This document shows positions 49,701 to 59,902 of a DNA stretch of 64,000 nucleotides, piece by piece. The notes below the pieces were generated by a model that was given only the letters and a program-made list of their open reading frames with translations, made no database searches and was not told the origin of the DNA. How positions within the stretch are numbered: position 1 is the stretch's first letter; each line of letters starts with the position of its first letter. Location: the NCBI GenBank assembly GCA_011800155.1, contig CM022368.1, positions 62,001 to 126,000 on the forward strand, given 5' to 3'. The position numbers and the translations under genes were made by a program. This stretch comes from Flammulina velutipes. Taxonomy: Eukaryota; Basidiomycota; Agaricomycetes; Agaricales; Physalacriaceae.

Positions 49701-49956
49701 TCCTTCTCTGATGCCAGACATCCGGAAAATAAATATCCTTAATCGTCGAATGATTGTGAGTCGCAAACGCACTCGCAATCTATTCGATCTTACTAGTCTT
49801 TGGAAAAAGACGGTTGTCACCACTCTCGAACACGACATTGTCAACGAGAGTTCACAACTCAACGACGACGAGATAGATCTTGTTGGCGTAAATGAAGCCG
49901 GTTTGGAGCCGGGGGATTTGGAGTATGTGTACTACCGTAACGTGTTTCCGATCTAA
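46732..49956 (+). CDS. Penelope-like reverse transcriptase (endonuclease-deficient)
   Basis: RNA-templated DNA polymerase. One open frame of 1074 codons begins after a TAG preceded by TTT (possible 3' splice site); the first ATG is at 46784. Polymerase motifs in order: VTNTDKNLGIAVSKRTWI, PRFYGIPKIHKEPVKMRPIV, VTGDVVAFYPNIPL (catalytic Asp, about residue 665), QQQGLAMGVACSPDLANLYG, FYGRYIDDCLAIV (catalytic DD, about 772), and a thumb-like HHPLDVKRGTYIGEMSRL. No GIY-YIG module follows; about 200 residues of unknown C-terminal extension do. A 58-bp GT-AG intron at 47473-47530 fits well. Splicing it gives a short protein ending in a Lys-rich tail (KDGKKKSS, PKKSGGK, AHKK) at a TGA, 47723-47725. 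The polymerase is then reached only by intron retention, a second splice, or a separate start. Confidence 0.85.
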   Translation: MARRAAYQGAATVDELIAMVPSDYRQVLREPLLKVASYTDKLCSARRVLLRYEQHKAAGTFPPSLSAKAPTVQLTKEFSETPEAAARKKALEEGHQAYLVQLLANAIAAKQDDVLFLEKALTPEALLVPLQQEIMSHTDSILKGSKVPRFGPDPQGSIGLLGWEENTTAIQVGTDMLNDALYYAFRVRSIVESREQAAEAKLDKKKAVAKAADVEMADGTKPGPSIQSLIDKAVSASLKKVRAPVKNVSRFHPYFHSTANDSSSCLEQNFEGWQEEIVGPIYRQVPRQEVPISSSSLRSQSWTKTSQDRSQEERRQGLGQAEGQECRAQEVIAFRYDRPTTYPDWLLNVPLPQAVRYVILNTPLEIVEAAQFKNHVHRSPGVTLPEDIEYQLSVGMRYMFHSPRRTALISQAWRDFQRRLRWRLLFAFTKEEDDLYDPEYEVAGRQSQLEPPRLPTYLELGLVAGRRFVNKTIANIPPETDKDIHKSLAPNPRLIQEFLFENDLVVTNTDKNLGIAVSKRTWIIEKSRDILADQLNYKEIMLIQANQICDYQCTEMELLAGLAEAHLSNGKPIAAFLRSKITLPKSQHTVPRFYGIPKIHKEPVKMRPIVPCHSAIQNPAAKYVSKRLKPIVESAPTIIHGSKDLAQKLSKVKLLKNRRWFIVTGDVVAFYPNIPLKRCLDIVTDLHAEFYYKGPVSEHTIEELSEEEIFIRCIKIANNNLVLQYEDKFYKQQQGLAMGVACSPDLANLYGWYFERELNILNHPLIPFYGRYIDDCLAIVYASSDKEALNIVSQLAYDNCTIEWNVSDHFQPFLDMTIYHDNDNSIQHMPYRKARNHQERIPWISHHPLDVKRGTYIGEMSRLATLSSKIDHYSDAIKALAALYVKRGYPYEMVSKWTKENFATRWQRRLDDTVKSDASDVLVLKSEYNTAWNYFSAKELGDTVLGYWRDYIVRAELSQFDRAHPILSADDEGLSATHGDLRTLVQTSNGPSLMPDIRKINILNRRMIVSRKRTRNLFDLTSLWKKTVVTTLEHDIVNESSQLNDDEIDLVGVNEAGLEPGDLEYVYYRNVFPI
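47473..47530 (+). other. Candidate 58-bp intron controlling the reverse transcriptase frame
   Basis: Starts GTGAGT after an AAC codon and ends TTCATGTTTAG, with a CGCTAAC branch-like motif. Its length is 1 mod 3. Spliced, the frame continues into a Lys-rich tail and stops at 47723. Unspliced, the frame stays open into the polymerase. A second candidate intron is 47736-47790 (GTATGA to CCACAG). Confidence 0.55.
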
Positions 49957-50800
49957 GAGAGTTAAGCCGTATGACCGGCGATAGTTTACAATCGAACTTA
50001 TTTAAGGTGACCTGTTGGCGTTTCGTTACAGGCTCTTTACCAGTCATGACGCCTCGTTGCTGTTTCGGCAGCGAGGTCTAGCTGGACTTATCTAAGGCGG
50101 CTCACTGGCGTCTTGTGCGCTACGAGTCTTGTCGGTGATTTAAAACTCTGTCGTTCGCGATGGATCTCTCTTTAATATAGAACAATTCCTGAACCTTGCC
50201 AAGACGGTAAGTACTTCGGTTATTAGTACGTCTCTGACATACTAATCGTGGCTTTTGAGGACTTTCCTAACCCCCATTCCTAACCCCTAACCGTAAGTGC
50301 GCTTGTTAATCCAAGCGATTTCTAATAGACTGACGACATACTGGTAGCTAACCGCTAACCTAACCCTAGAACCTTTCCCGGCTAACCCCGAAGGTACGAA
50401 GTGTGGCACTCACTTTTCTCTAGGGTTCTCATCACGTGATCCGTGGCTGTGGCGCTTCGTCCTGCCATGTGAGGTCATGTGATCGTGTCAGGTGCGTCTC
50501 AGTCAGCGCCGAGTCTAACATGATTCAGCAGATATCACAAGGCCTTGCGCCACACGGTATCCGTCCAATAGCGTAAGTTTCTCTCGCTAACCATTAGAAA
50601 TCACCGTCTCGGCGCCAGTCATCGCCAAGTCATCGATGACTGAGCGTTCACAAATCGTCGATCGCTAAGCAGGATCTGAAGAGCTTAAATGCGAAAGGTC
50701 CCAGGTACGTGGTTCCCCCACTACCGCCTTATCCTGCTGCGTCGCTCTTCAATAGAGTCATCTACAGTTTCCGCCACCCTCTCGTGCGTTGGATACTCAT
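49957..50800. other. 3' region of the retroelement with telomere-like words
   Basis: No gene. Contains clustered CCTAACCCC, CTAACCGCTAACCTAACCCTAG and GGCTAACCCC words at 50268-50395 and a further CCCTAACCCC at 50803-50812. Confidence 0.5.
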
Positions 50801-50817
50801 CTCCCTAACCCCTCATT

Positions 50818-51756
50818 CGACAATTTCGTTACGCGGGGATGGAGAAGTGGCATGTCGTTGGTATCATTGGTGTCCTCCCCATCCTCCTCCATGTCGCCCT
50901 CGGTGTATTTCTTGCCGGTCTCGTTGTCTTTCTCATTCCGCGCTCTCTCCCTCTGGCCTACGTTATCGGTGGAATGACCAGCATCATTTACTCCCTATAT
51001 TTCCTCAGCAACCTCCTTCCCGTCCTTGATATCCAATGCCCTTATCGAACACCATTCTCCGAGATGCTCAATATCATATTCTATCAGTTTCGAGCTGCTG
51101 TTCCATTCATTTGCGCATCATTTGCATGCACGGTGAACACTTCCCGGGCTTACGTTCATCGGGTACTGCCGCATATCCCCAAAGGCCAAAAATTTCCAGT
51201 CGTTGCGATTCCTGCTTTCAAGAGTCTCAGAAAGCAAGAGAGCAGCCATGTACAAGAGACTTCGGTCACCAGCAGCCTCTTGTGTGGCGCAATCTGGTGG
51301 TTGCGCAAGGTCTCTGTCAATCCATCCGTCCTTAGTGTCGCCATCCAGGCGCTGGGCGGACTTCCCCCGTCTCAGCGAGAGATGCTGTTAAAGACGATAT
51401 CCAACAGGGGTACTGCATTCTGTTATTTTCTGCAATCTCAAATCAGGGAATGCCTCGTCGCCGACAATGAAGGGAAGAAAGTCATCTGCAGACAACATGC
51501 CACTCACAGGTTCGAGCGACTTTCCCGTATCTGGTCATTCTCCGTACATTCCTTGCAAAACTGGCAGCAATACCGGTTGATATATCTCGACATGGAAGAT
51601 AACGAGAGGATACCAGGACTCCCGCATTGTCCAGTTTCCTGCGACGTTGAACGAGAGGCTTCTGTTCTCACCAGCCTTATTATTGATCCAGCGGAGAACA
51701 AGTTATCACCCTGTGCATGGACAACCCTTGCTGTAAGATTTGACAGCCCTCACTAG
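50818..51756 (+). pseudogene. DUF6535 membrane protein, N-terminally truncated
   Basis: The frame RQFRYAGMEKWHVVGIIG starts abruptly at 50818, after a stop within CCCTAACCCC, and runs to a stop at 51756. In the DUF6535 family of mushrooms the RxxRY(x)G-x-KWHV block is internal, preceded by two N-terminal membrane segments and a KQW motif. Here those are missing. Two membrane segments remain (VLPILLHVALGVFLAGLVVF and the next hydrophobic block ending before DIQCPYRTPFSEML). The C-terminal part is soluble with scattered Cys/His. An ATG at 50839 could still give a 305-residue product. Truncation lies beside the Penelope-like element's telomere-like tail, which may mark the junction. Functions in this family are unknown. 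Confidence 0.65.
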
Positions 51757-52025
51757 TAGCAACCAGTCATCTGTTTGGGAAAATCCCCTTTTATTACCAG
51801 TCACCCCGACCCAAATCCACAAGCTACAACCACTCAAACCTTAGTAATTAAAGGGCAGGCAATACCTACCATATCTTGGGTTACTTACTTATTTGCCACC
51901 GTGTATCTTAAGTCAAGAATTCATTTATAAAACGGAAATTCGATTATTACTGCGTAAATAAATCAAAAAGAATATAAAAATGCTCAAAATGTCCAATACT
52001 CGAATAGTCCATGCATATATCACGA
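51757..52025. other. Intergenic
   Basis: AT-rich sequence between convergent genes. I looked for a terminal repeat matching the other end of the KDZ island and saw none. Confidence 0.4.
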
Positions 52026-55000
52026 TTAGCTCTCGGCACCAGTGGGCGTGGCGAACGAATTGGCGTCAGGAGATGGTGGCCTCAGGGAGTCGCCGCCCCG
52101 CGGAACATCACCGTCTCCTGGTACATGGTCCGCGCTCACGCCACCATGCTCATGCTGTGGGACCCGATCTTCGACATTTCTTCCTCTCTCTTCCTCCTCC
52201 TCCTCCTCCTCCTCCTCCACATCCTCCACATCCTCCTTGAGGTCGATGCGATCCTTCACTCTCGCCTTCTTTGCCTTGACGACCCGCTGCCAGACATCTT
52301 CACAGTTTTCGGCGAGAGCACGATAAACGCTGGCTTGCTGACGGCCGTAAGCCGCGATGCCTTCCGTCAATGCGTCGTCATCCAACCCAGCCCAACCTGA
52401 TGTCCGACCATCCCAGATTGTTGCCGTGTGGTTGAATGACTGCAAAGTCCTACGTTTCTCCTCGCGAAGGAGCCGTACATCTTCCCAAGAACGGTTGACG
52501 CGTGCGCGGCTCTTCAACCATTCAATCCGTACCATACCGTCCATCTCATCCTTTGCCATCGAATCCATAGCGCCGCCAATAAGCCAAATCCAGGAAAGTT
52601 GGAACGTCGAGCTTCCATACTCAGCCCTCTCGCTGTTCTGACCAACCCGCCTTTTCTTCCTAGGCGCGTCCTGTGTGTCGTCGATATCGAAGACTTGGCT
52701 GTCGAGGTCCTTGACGTCCTTGTCTTCGAGGTTCCGCAGTGTCCTGGTCCAATCTCCTGGTCCTCGAAGATGCATGAGCGCGGTTCTGGCAGCGCGATAC
52801 TTCTGGACCGCCAACTTCTCCCTAGCCTTCAGTCGATGAAGAGCCCCCCATGACCGCGTGTTCTGTCTCTGCGAGCGCTGATTCAGCTGGCGAAAGTAAG
52901 TGATCGACCGGCGAGATCTGATGACGGTTCGAAGGGTTTCCAGAGAGTCGAAACATTGGGCCTCTCGCAGCTGGGCCTCCTTGCTGGCTACATCGCCCAG
53001 GCAACCAGTCGTCCGGCCAGCGTCATCCAAATCCGATGGGAGAAAGACCTGTTCTGCCTCTATGTCGCCCACGCGAGAGCCGGAGAGTCCAGCCAGCAGT
53101 GCCGAGACGCAGGGCATATAAACTTGCTGCTGGCTGCGATACTGATCTAGGTGACGTTGAAGAACCGTACGCTTTTCTTGAACGTCTTTGATCACAGCCG
53201 GTGTGTCCTTGTCATCACAAACCAGGAGCTGGATGATCTGTCGCCTGATTGACGTGAGAAATGGGACATGAACAAGCTACAGCAATGGTGAACTTACTGT
53301 GTGTCCTCAATCACGAGCCCAAGTGCGATGCACGCACTTGCTGAGACAACGTGAAGGGGTGTCTTCATCCGCGCTTCCAGACGCTCCGTCTCCTTCAATT
53401 TGAGGAGTATATTGACCTCTGAGGCATCTAATAATCAATCAGAACATCGAAGATATGAGAACACCGAAGAAGACTTACGCAAAACGGGGAGGTAATACGG
53501 ATTGGATCGTGTTTGGTCAGACTCCCAGTCGACGACCTGCTTCGTCCAGCGTGCGATAGCATCGATTGGCATCACCGCCGTAAAGTCGTCATGAGTAGTA
53601 CTTTGAACATTGTACTCCCATAGCGCGTCGGCTTCCCGTTGATGGAGGCTAGTCGCTGCAAAAAGTGTTATCTGCTTGTTTTTGAACCGAAGCCATATCC
53701 ATGGGAGCTTACCGATATTAATAGTCTTGTCCCAATTGTGAAAGCTCATACGACGGTCCAGGATGTCATGTCGACTTCCGGGGAGCATTTCCTTCGTTGA
53801 GGAGGCGGCGTGGTTTAGACTAGACCATGTCCGCTCGATTCCTTCTCCATCGGTGCGTCCAACTCCCGGCTGTACGTGCATGCTGAATTGACACTGACAC
53901 TCCATCTTATGCCCGCGGCAATGGCATTTCGGAACCCCGTATCCAAGTTTGATATCGGGCGAGAGTTGTTGGGCTGGTGGCATCAATAGCATACGTTGGA
54001 GGAATTTGATGGACCATTGGCATACAATATCGTATGAGAAGAAAATGGCAGAGAGGCCAGTGTCGCGTGTGGCCGACGTGGCTATCCAGTCCATGTTACA
54101 GTAGCTGGAGACGGATTAAAAACATATTGGTGTAGAGAATAAATGAACATACCGCTCCCCACGTTGTAAATCACCCACACCGAGTGGCCGAATCATTTCA
54201 TGTCGCGCACAGACACACATGCCTACGCCCGTCGATTGGAGCCCAGTACTATTCTTGGACTCGGCGTGGGCTAACGTCTTGAAGCCACTGCATGTACTGA
54301 TCTATACAAAGATCAGTTGAGGTTCGAACAGAAGAGAAGATAAATAAACAGATACTTACATCGGTTTGCGTGACATTCTGGGCAATCCAGTTGAAGTAAT
54401 CCGCAAGTCCACAGAAATATGCCATTCCGGTGTGGAGGCCTGGGTCTGCGGAGCTTAGTCGACGAAGATTGCTGAGGCGGAAGTTGGCATCGAGGGCCAC
54501 AATTAACATGTACAGGAAGCTAAATAAAATGAATCAGCCAGCATTTGGTCAAATCAGCGAGCAAACGTACCTATCTTCCTTCTTGGCAGATTTCCAGTCA
54601 TCCGGGAGATTAACGCCTACGCGTGGGCAGGCGGGGCAAGGAATCGCTAGCTCGCCCGGCTTGGTCGTTGATATGCCATCTGGCACTGCCCCCCGTCCTC
54701 CGCGCTTCAGCATTTTCAAATGGCCGTATTGACGATTCATCCGCAACAAGGATTTATAACGCGTCTGGGGGGGTTTTATTAGTAAAGCCGCAAGAATATC
54801 ATTAGAAAAACAAACCTTTGGGACGTCAATGCCCAGCCCATCAGTCATCTTGGCTAACGCGTTGTAGTACTCGTAAATTGAGCACTTGCCCGAAGCCGCA
54901 AGTTTTTCGTACGTCTCCAATGCGCGCATGGTGACACCAGTCTTCGGATAGCGAGTAGTCGACGGGTAAATCTCCGCGCGTAAGAGCTGTATACGGCGGG

Positions 55001-55750
55001 GTACTCGACTGGAACAGCAGCAATAATCCGCGTTGACCTTTGATATGCCATGTTCGTGGATGATGGAGAAATCCTTCGCGGCAGGAACAGGATTTGGACA
55101 GGGCGCTCCGTCGTAGTGGCCAAATTGCAGCCGGAGCCCGAGCTGTTGCAAAGTATGGCGCTCAAAATGAGAGCCGTTCCAGAACTGCATCCCAAGTCAA
55201 TAAAGAGTTGGGTCTGATGCAGGGGAAAAGAAAACGCACCTTGAGACGATGGAACGGCAGGCGTCTGTGGTTGGTGAGGACACAGTCTTCGCATTCTAAC
55301 CAGTTCCCCCAACAATCCTCGCATCCATAACACGCGTCCGCGATGCCACAGGTCGCACAGTCAGACCCAGCAGCCTCGCCTCTACCCTCTAGCCGTATCA
55401 TCTCGTAGAGGAACTCTTGGGGACGGCCATCGGCTACCCATTGTATCATATTCTTGTCCTGTAACTATGGTGAGAATATATAGGAAAGTATGGGAGAGCA
55501 AACGTACAGAGTTTGCATATCTGTGTTGTATGGGCTTTGCCTTGGTTGCAGGTTGGAATCCAGTGAGGTCGATATTGGCGGACGCTTGGCCTTGGTCGAT
55601 CCGGGCACAGGTCATAGGGATAGATCTGAGGAGTCGACGCCCATCCACTGAGGTGGCGACCACTCGAGCAGGAAGAGAAGTGTCGTCGATATCATCGTCG
55701 TCAGCGCGTACTACTTTGAGTGTTCGTTTTGGCGCGCATCCCTTCTTCAT
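52026..55750 (-). CDS. CxC2-KDZ transposase, 1083 aa, 10 exons, apparently intact
   Basis: RNase H-fold DDE-type transposase of the Kyakuja-Dileera-Zisupton superfamily. Exons 55508-55750, 55240-55458, 54816-55184, 54571-54764, 54360-54519, 54153-54301, 53713-54104, 53479-53655, 53298-53427 and 52026-53244 join in phase to 1084 codons. Residues about 100-320 form the Cys-cluster domain (DCATCGIADACYGCEDCW, then LECEDCVLTNH, FWNGSHFERHTLQQLGL, FSIIHEHGI, DYCCCSS). The catalytic core follows: ALDANFRLSNLRR, CSGFKTLAHAESKN, CVCARHEMIRPLGVGDLQRG, FSYDIVCQW, and GVGRTDGEGIERTWSSLN, so acidic residues in DANFR, YDIVCQW and DGEGIE are kept. The C-terminus is helical and ends in a long Glu run. It heads a cluster of same-strand companion genes. 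Confidence 0.93.
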
Positions 55751-55911
55751 GGTAGGATCAACAAAGACTTGAAAGTCAGGCCCATATTTGGTAAATCACA
55801 TGATTCTCAAGGCAGGCAGAGCGAATACATTTTGAGAGCAAGTTACAGCACTACAACAACAAGAAAAGATAACAAATATAGCGGGGTACAGTAAGAGTAC
55901 GTGTAAAATAG

Positions 55912-56539
55912 CTAGTAGTAGATTGTATCATTGCGAATATGTGGAAGATGGGTTGAAGGATTGACGGACTCCGGGACGTCAACAGCGCGACGAGGGCCAT
56001 GCGTGCGGCAGGGGGCAGCATGGTCGTGCTCACAGAAACGCGTGCCGTAAGACGCCTCGAAGTTCATGATGCGGTGAGTGATACGATGCCTCGCCCAGTT
56101 GTACTCCAACCACGTCATGATCTTCTACATCGCGAGGTTAGTAAAGAACTGGACCACGGGGGGAAGTACTCACTTGGTACAATTGTTCAATGCGGTCCGA
56201 CTTTGTAGCAAGTGTGGCTGCGTCCAGGTTGGCTTCGGTGTGGAAAGTGCCTGGTACAGGATCCACGTCGTCTGCGTACCACCAAGGGAAGGCCTTGAAA
56301 AAGGCAGGAACGATGACTGTCGATGGCGTCAATGATAATCCGAACGAGCGTAAAAGTAACCCACTTGAACGAGCAAATACCTCTGCGATCTCCCGGGTTT
56401 CCTCGGTATCGCGCTCAACCATGTATGAGTGCCAGAACGAGGCCAGAAGTTCTCTGCGTGCGCCAAAGAAGGGTTCACTGCCATACAATCAGCCTGAGCC
56501 CAATCATAAAACACCGTAGACTCACAATGACGGTGTCAT
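55912..56539 (-). CDS. 160-aa KDZ-island protein of unknown function
   Basis: Exons 56526-56539, 56365-56477, 56174-56316 and 55912-56124 join in phase (161 codons with stop). The first exon holds only MTPS and part of the next codon. Motifs: FFGARRELLASFWHSYMVER, PAFFKAFPWWYADDVDPVPG, EQLYQKIMTWLEYNW and, near the end, CEHDHAAPCRTHGPRR, a possible Cys/His metal site. No family is recognised. It lies just upstream of the transposase (162 bases between stop and the transposase ATG), on the same strand. Clean splice phases argue that it is expressed. A role in transposition is inference from position. Confidence 0.6.
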
Positions 56540-56782
56540 GGTCAAGGCGCGAACGGTGGTGGTGATGGTTCGAGTTGAAGAAAGAAAATTTCAAATGTGG
56601 TCATATTTGGCTGGTCACGGGACACTGATTACATCAATTCACTACATATTATATACCGCGAGCTACAACAAAAATAAAGTGATTACAATGTACATAAAGA
56701 AAGCAAATAACAAAAAAGAGATGCGACGACAAAAAAAGGAGGATAGATAACAAAAGAGATGGGTGTATACATTTTTGAGTGA

Positions 56783-58203
56783 TCAAAACTCCGGGCCCCA
56801 AGGACTGGCGTACTCCCACTCGTCCTTTGCTGTGTCCTCCATCTGGACAGGATTCCTTCTCTGACGGGCAATCTCCGCTCGAAGCTCGGCGGCTGCACGC
56901 CTATGGGAGTCAATCCACTCCCTGATGGAAGTGTCACCGTCCATTTCGTCCCAATTGGTCTTGTTCTCCTCGACCTGCTCGACCTTGATCTCAACCTCGA
57001 CGTTCTCGACTTTGACGTCGTCCATGGCACCGTCTGCCGTGTCCTCCTTGCCTGCTCCGAGGATCTGGCTGACCTCAGCCTCTTCCATGTCGACATCCTC
57101 TGAATCAGATGCCGAGCTCTCGTCAACGAAAGGGTGACACCAATCGTCGATCACGTGTCCGCAATACTCGTCAAAATGAGCCTCGTCGCGAAACTCGACT
57201 TCATCGTCGTCGCGGGGAGAGAGAGAGAAAGGGGACAGCGATGGCAAAGGCAAAGGCGAGAACTCGTCGACCTCATCGTCATCGCGGGGAGAAAGACACA
57301 ACGGCGATGGAGGTGAAAGCTCGAAAGGAGATCCAAGCTCTTGGGTTGGAGAGCTCACGCCGATCGACGAAAATGGGGAAAGTGTAGGTGCCGGCGACGC
57401 AAACTGGTACGGTGATAGAGAAGGGGATGGACTGGGAGATAGGGACTCGTTCCCAGGCGTCGAAGCGAGAACTGGGAGCACTGGGGCGGTTTCGGCAGGA
57501 ACAACTTTTTTGACGTTCCAAGCGGGACGAGGACGCGGGCGGATGGATGATATTGGCTTGACTTCGACATTTTCGACGGCGGGAATAGTCCACGGAGTTT
57601 TGGAGGCGATAATGCAAAACTTTGTGACACTATATTCGAGCATGGGTAACACTGTATCCTAGAAACATGTCAGTCAAAAAACAACGACCTTGGAGAAAGC
57701 TGCTTACTTGAATCTCCTTATCCTGGCGCGCCTCGTACTGCTCCAATGTTTCGTCGAGTCCGCGTACAAGGGGGAAATCCAAACGATAGGCGACATACAG
57801 ACGGGAGAGGAAATCTTCGACTTCCTCCTCGTCCCCAGTCTGCTTCGCGATGATATACGGCCGAGCTCTGGAAAGCATCCAGTCGCGACCACTGGGAAAG
57901 GACGCCTACGAAAAAATACAGTGTCAGTAATAGGACGATGAGAGATAACGACAGGGCATACCGGAGGAAGGATAGGCAGCGGGAGCGTGTTTGTCTGCTC
58001 CTGCTCTTTGACCTTACGCGTCTTTTGAGGCTCAGAGGTCGGCTTATCCCGAATACGCGCCTGTGTGATGATTAGGACGCGTAAGAAGAGACATTGACGC
58101 GTAGAAAAACTCTTACCTTGCGGATGACCGGGAAAGGAATTTTGTTCTTCTGGTAGGGCATGGAGGCCTTGCGCGGGCGGCTGGTCTTCGAGATATTGGC
58201 CAT
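56783..58203 (-). CDS. 419-aa KDZ-island protein, Pro/Ser-rich and acidic
   Basis: Exons 58117-58203, 57962-58060, 57708-57905 and 56783-57658 are in phase (420 codons). Residues 1-62 are basic (SRPRKASMPYQKNKIPFP, RIRDKP, KTRKVKEQEQ), a likely nuclear or DNA-contact tail. Residues 63-165 are a helical globular part (GRDWMLSRARPYIIAKQ, EEEVEDFLSRLYVAYRLDFP, LDETLEQYEARQDKEIQ). The rest is disordered: SPSPSPSLSPYQ, two SLSPRDDDEV repeats, acidic patches, VKVENVEVEIKVEQVEENK, and a C-terminal basic helix (SHRRAAAELRAEIARQRR). No family recognised. Same strand as the KDZ transposase and flanked by its other companions. Confidence 0.65.
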
Positions 58204-58517
58204 TGAGAAGGAGTAATGGAGCACTGGATGAAAAGAAAGCAGGGATAAGAGACGAAACGGGCGATGGCGCATTTTATAGTGGCGAAATAAGGTTTATCAG
58301 ACTCCGCTCGCCATCCGAACCCGGCTGAGGAGGCGCAATCGCAGTAGAGGGGCCAGCGAAGCATACATTACATGTAATACGCCGGTCGTGGATGACGAAG
58401 AGATTCTCGGACCAGGGTACAGTGTGCGGGGTGGGCGCAAATGGTATGCGGCGGGCGCAGCGTGGAACAGACAGACCAAACAAACGAGCATGGTGCAGCA
58501 GGATATAGATTATTGCG

Positions 58518-59269
58518 CTACGCCACTTGGTACAGGAGAGTACGTTGTTTCTTCGCAATTAACAAGGTGCCTTTGTCAGCGTGCTGGAGGAGATCCACGA
58601 CGTATCCATGCATCGTCTCGTGGCGAGAGCGGATAACAACCCCATCCTGGTATGCCTGATGCATGACCCCCGCCTCCTTCTGGATTTTGTCCAGCTCTTC
58701 CTGGCAAATCTCCAAGTCCTTTTGGAGGCGGTTGACACATTCGGCGACCTCCAGGCGAGCTTGGTCGAAGAGGTAGTGATTCTTGAAGTCAACGACGAGT
58801 GACGCAGCCCAGCCGACAAGGGAATTGGAAGAGGCGACTCGCAGTTGAGCGTCAATGGCTCGCATACGACGAAGACTGCGGTTAGTCAACTTTTCATCAA
58901 TAGTTCTATGTGGGAGGGGGTACTCGTTAGAGGGTATGAGAGTACGAGAGGACATGATAACGCACTTGAGAGGGGATAGCGGTGTGGGTCCTTGGGATCT
59001 ACGTTTTCTGTCCAGGACCGTTGCTTTTCTATCATAGTTGTTCTTGGCCGCTTGGAGACGCTGGACGCGGTGGCTATCAGTTTGAGCAGTGAGAAAAGAG
59101 CCAGAAGATAAAGAAAGATGCGCACCTTTCATAATCCCTACGTTTGCGCTCCCGTGCAGCCTCCTGGCGTTCTTCGTCGGTATGGTAGAGGGTCGGACGT
59201 CCGCGCTTCGCCCTGCAAAAAATGGGTCAGTCGACATCGTTCATGGTGGCAAAAGGAGACCAAATACAT
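58518..59269 (-). CDS. 194-aa AT-hook/basic coiled-coil protein of the KDZ island
   Basis: Exons 59268-59269, 59126-59212, 58966-59073 and 58518-58905 give 195 codons with stop. The start MAKRGRPTLYHTDEERQE has an RGRP AT-hook core followed by a basic region (ARERKRRDYES), then a coiled coil (AECVNRLQKDLEICQEELDK). This layout suggests a minor-groove DNA-binding protein. In this model the start codon is split: AT lies in the first exon and G in the second, across intron 59213-59267. An upstream exon with another start is possible. The gene is divergent from the 719-aa gene, with 633 bases between starts. Similar RGRP-starting proteins occur beside transposons in mushrooms (recalled, not searched). 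Confidence 0.6.
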
Positions 59270-59902
59270 TGGTAATCAAGTTCCGAACGTGAGCAGTTAT
59301 TTGGTGAGGAGGGGGAAACAGTGTTGGTGGTCGAGGGTCAAATCACAAATCCGTAAGGGATCCATATTACGGATCTGAGTTCTTCAGACATTTATTCAGA
59401 CATTTATTCAAGTTGTTCTCCAATGAGCTAAACCTCATGGATAATGAAACTAGACGTTATTTTATGAACATTGTGGTACTTCCGAGGTAAGTACAAGAGT
59501 GAGATACTGATAGAGTGTTCAAACAAAACCCACCCGCTAAGATTATCCTCCAGACATTATTGAGACGTTAATTCCCGCTTACATCCAGGTATCCAAATCA
59601 AGATGGGAGTGCATGTATATGATATCTAGGATAACATATATGCTACTCCGAAGTCGATGAATGAAGGTTATGTAGCATAACCTTGCATATTGTCGACGGG
59701 GTGGGGTCCATATAGGATGAACGGATCATATTCTCAAGCCGAAAAGGATCCGACTATATGGCCTTGTTTGTGAAAGGCTTGCCTATTTTCCTGGTGCGTC
59801 GCGTCGCTGGTAATTTTCCCCCATCTATAGCAAGTCGCGTTCTAGTCGCGTTCTAGTCGCGTCTCAACGCATACGGAAACTACTCTTTCTGTCCACTTGA
59901 AT
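59270..59902. promoter_or_regulatory. Divergent promoter region of the KDZ island
   Basis: 633 bases between the 194-aa gene (minus) and the 719-aa gene (plus). Contains an ATCCGTAA...TTACGGAT inverted repeat (about 59349-59374), TTCAGACATTTA twice in tandem at about 59384 and 59396, and a TCTAGTCGCG direct repeat at about 59841-59862. No gene. Confidence 0.45.

Larger units (their letters stand above)
46650..50400 (+). mobile_element. Penelope-like retroelement without endonuclease, with telomere-like 3' flank
   Basis: Comprises the reverse transcriptase gene (46732-49956) and a 3' region holding CCTAACCCCCATTCC, CCTAACCCC and CTAACCTAACCCT at 50268-50395. Endonuclease-deficient Penelope-like elements of fungi (Coprina group) are known to lie near telomeric repeats. 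The C-terminal GIY-YIG domain of canonical elements is absent here. Exact ends are not defined. Confidence 0.65.

Noticed and set aside
50268..50395. True telomere or telomeric array
   Set aside because: Only scattered CCTAACCCC-type words, not a regular array, and sequence continues for 13 kb beyond. Treated as telomere-like remnants.
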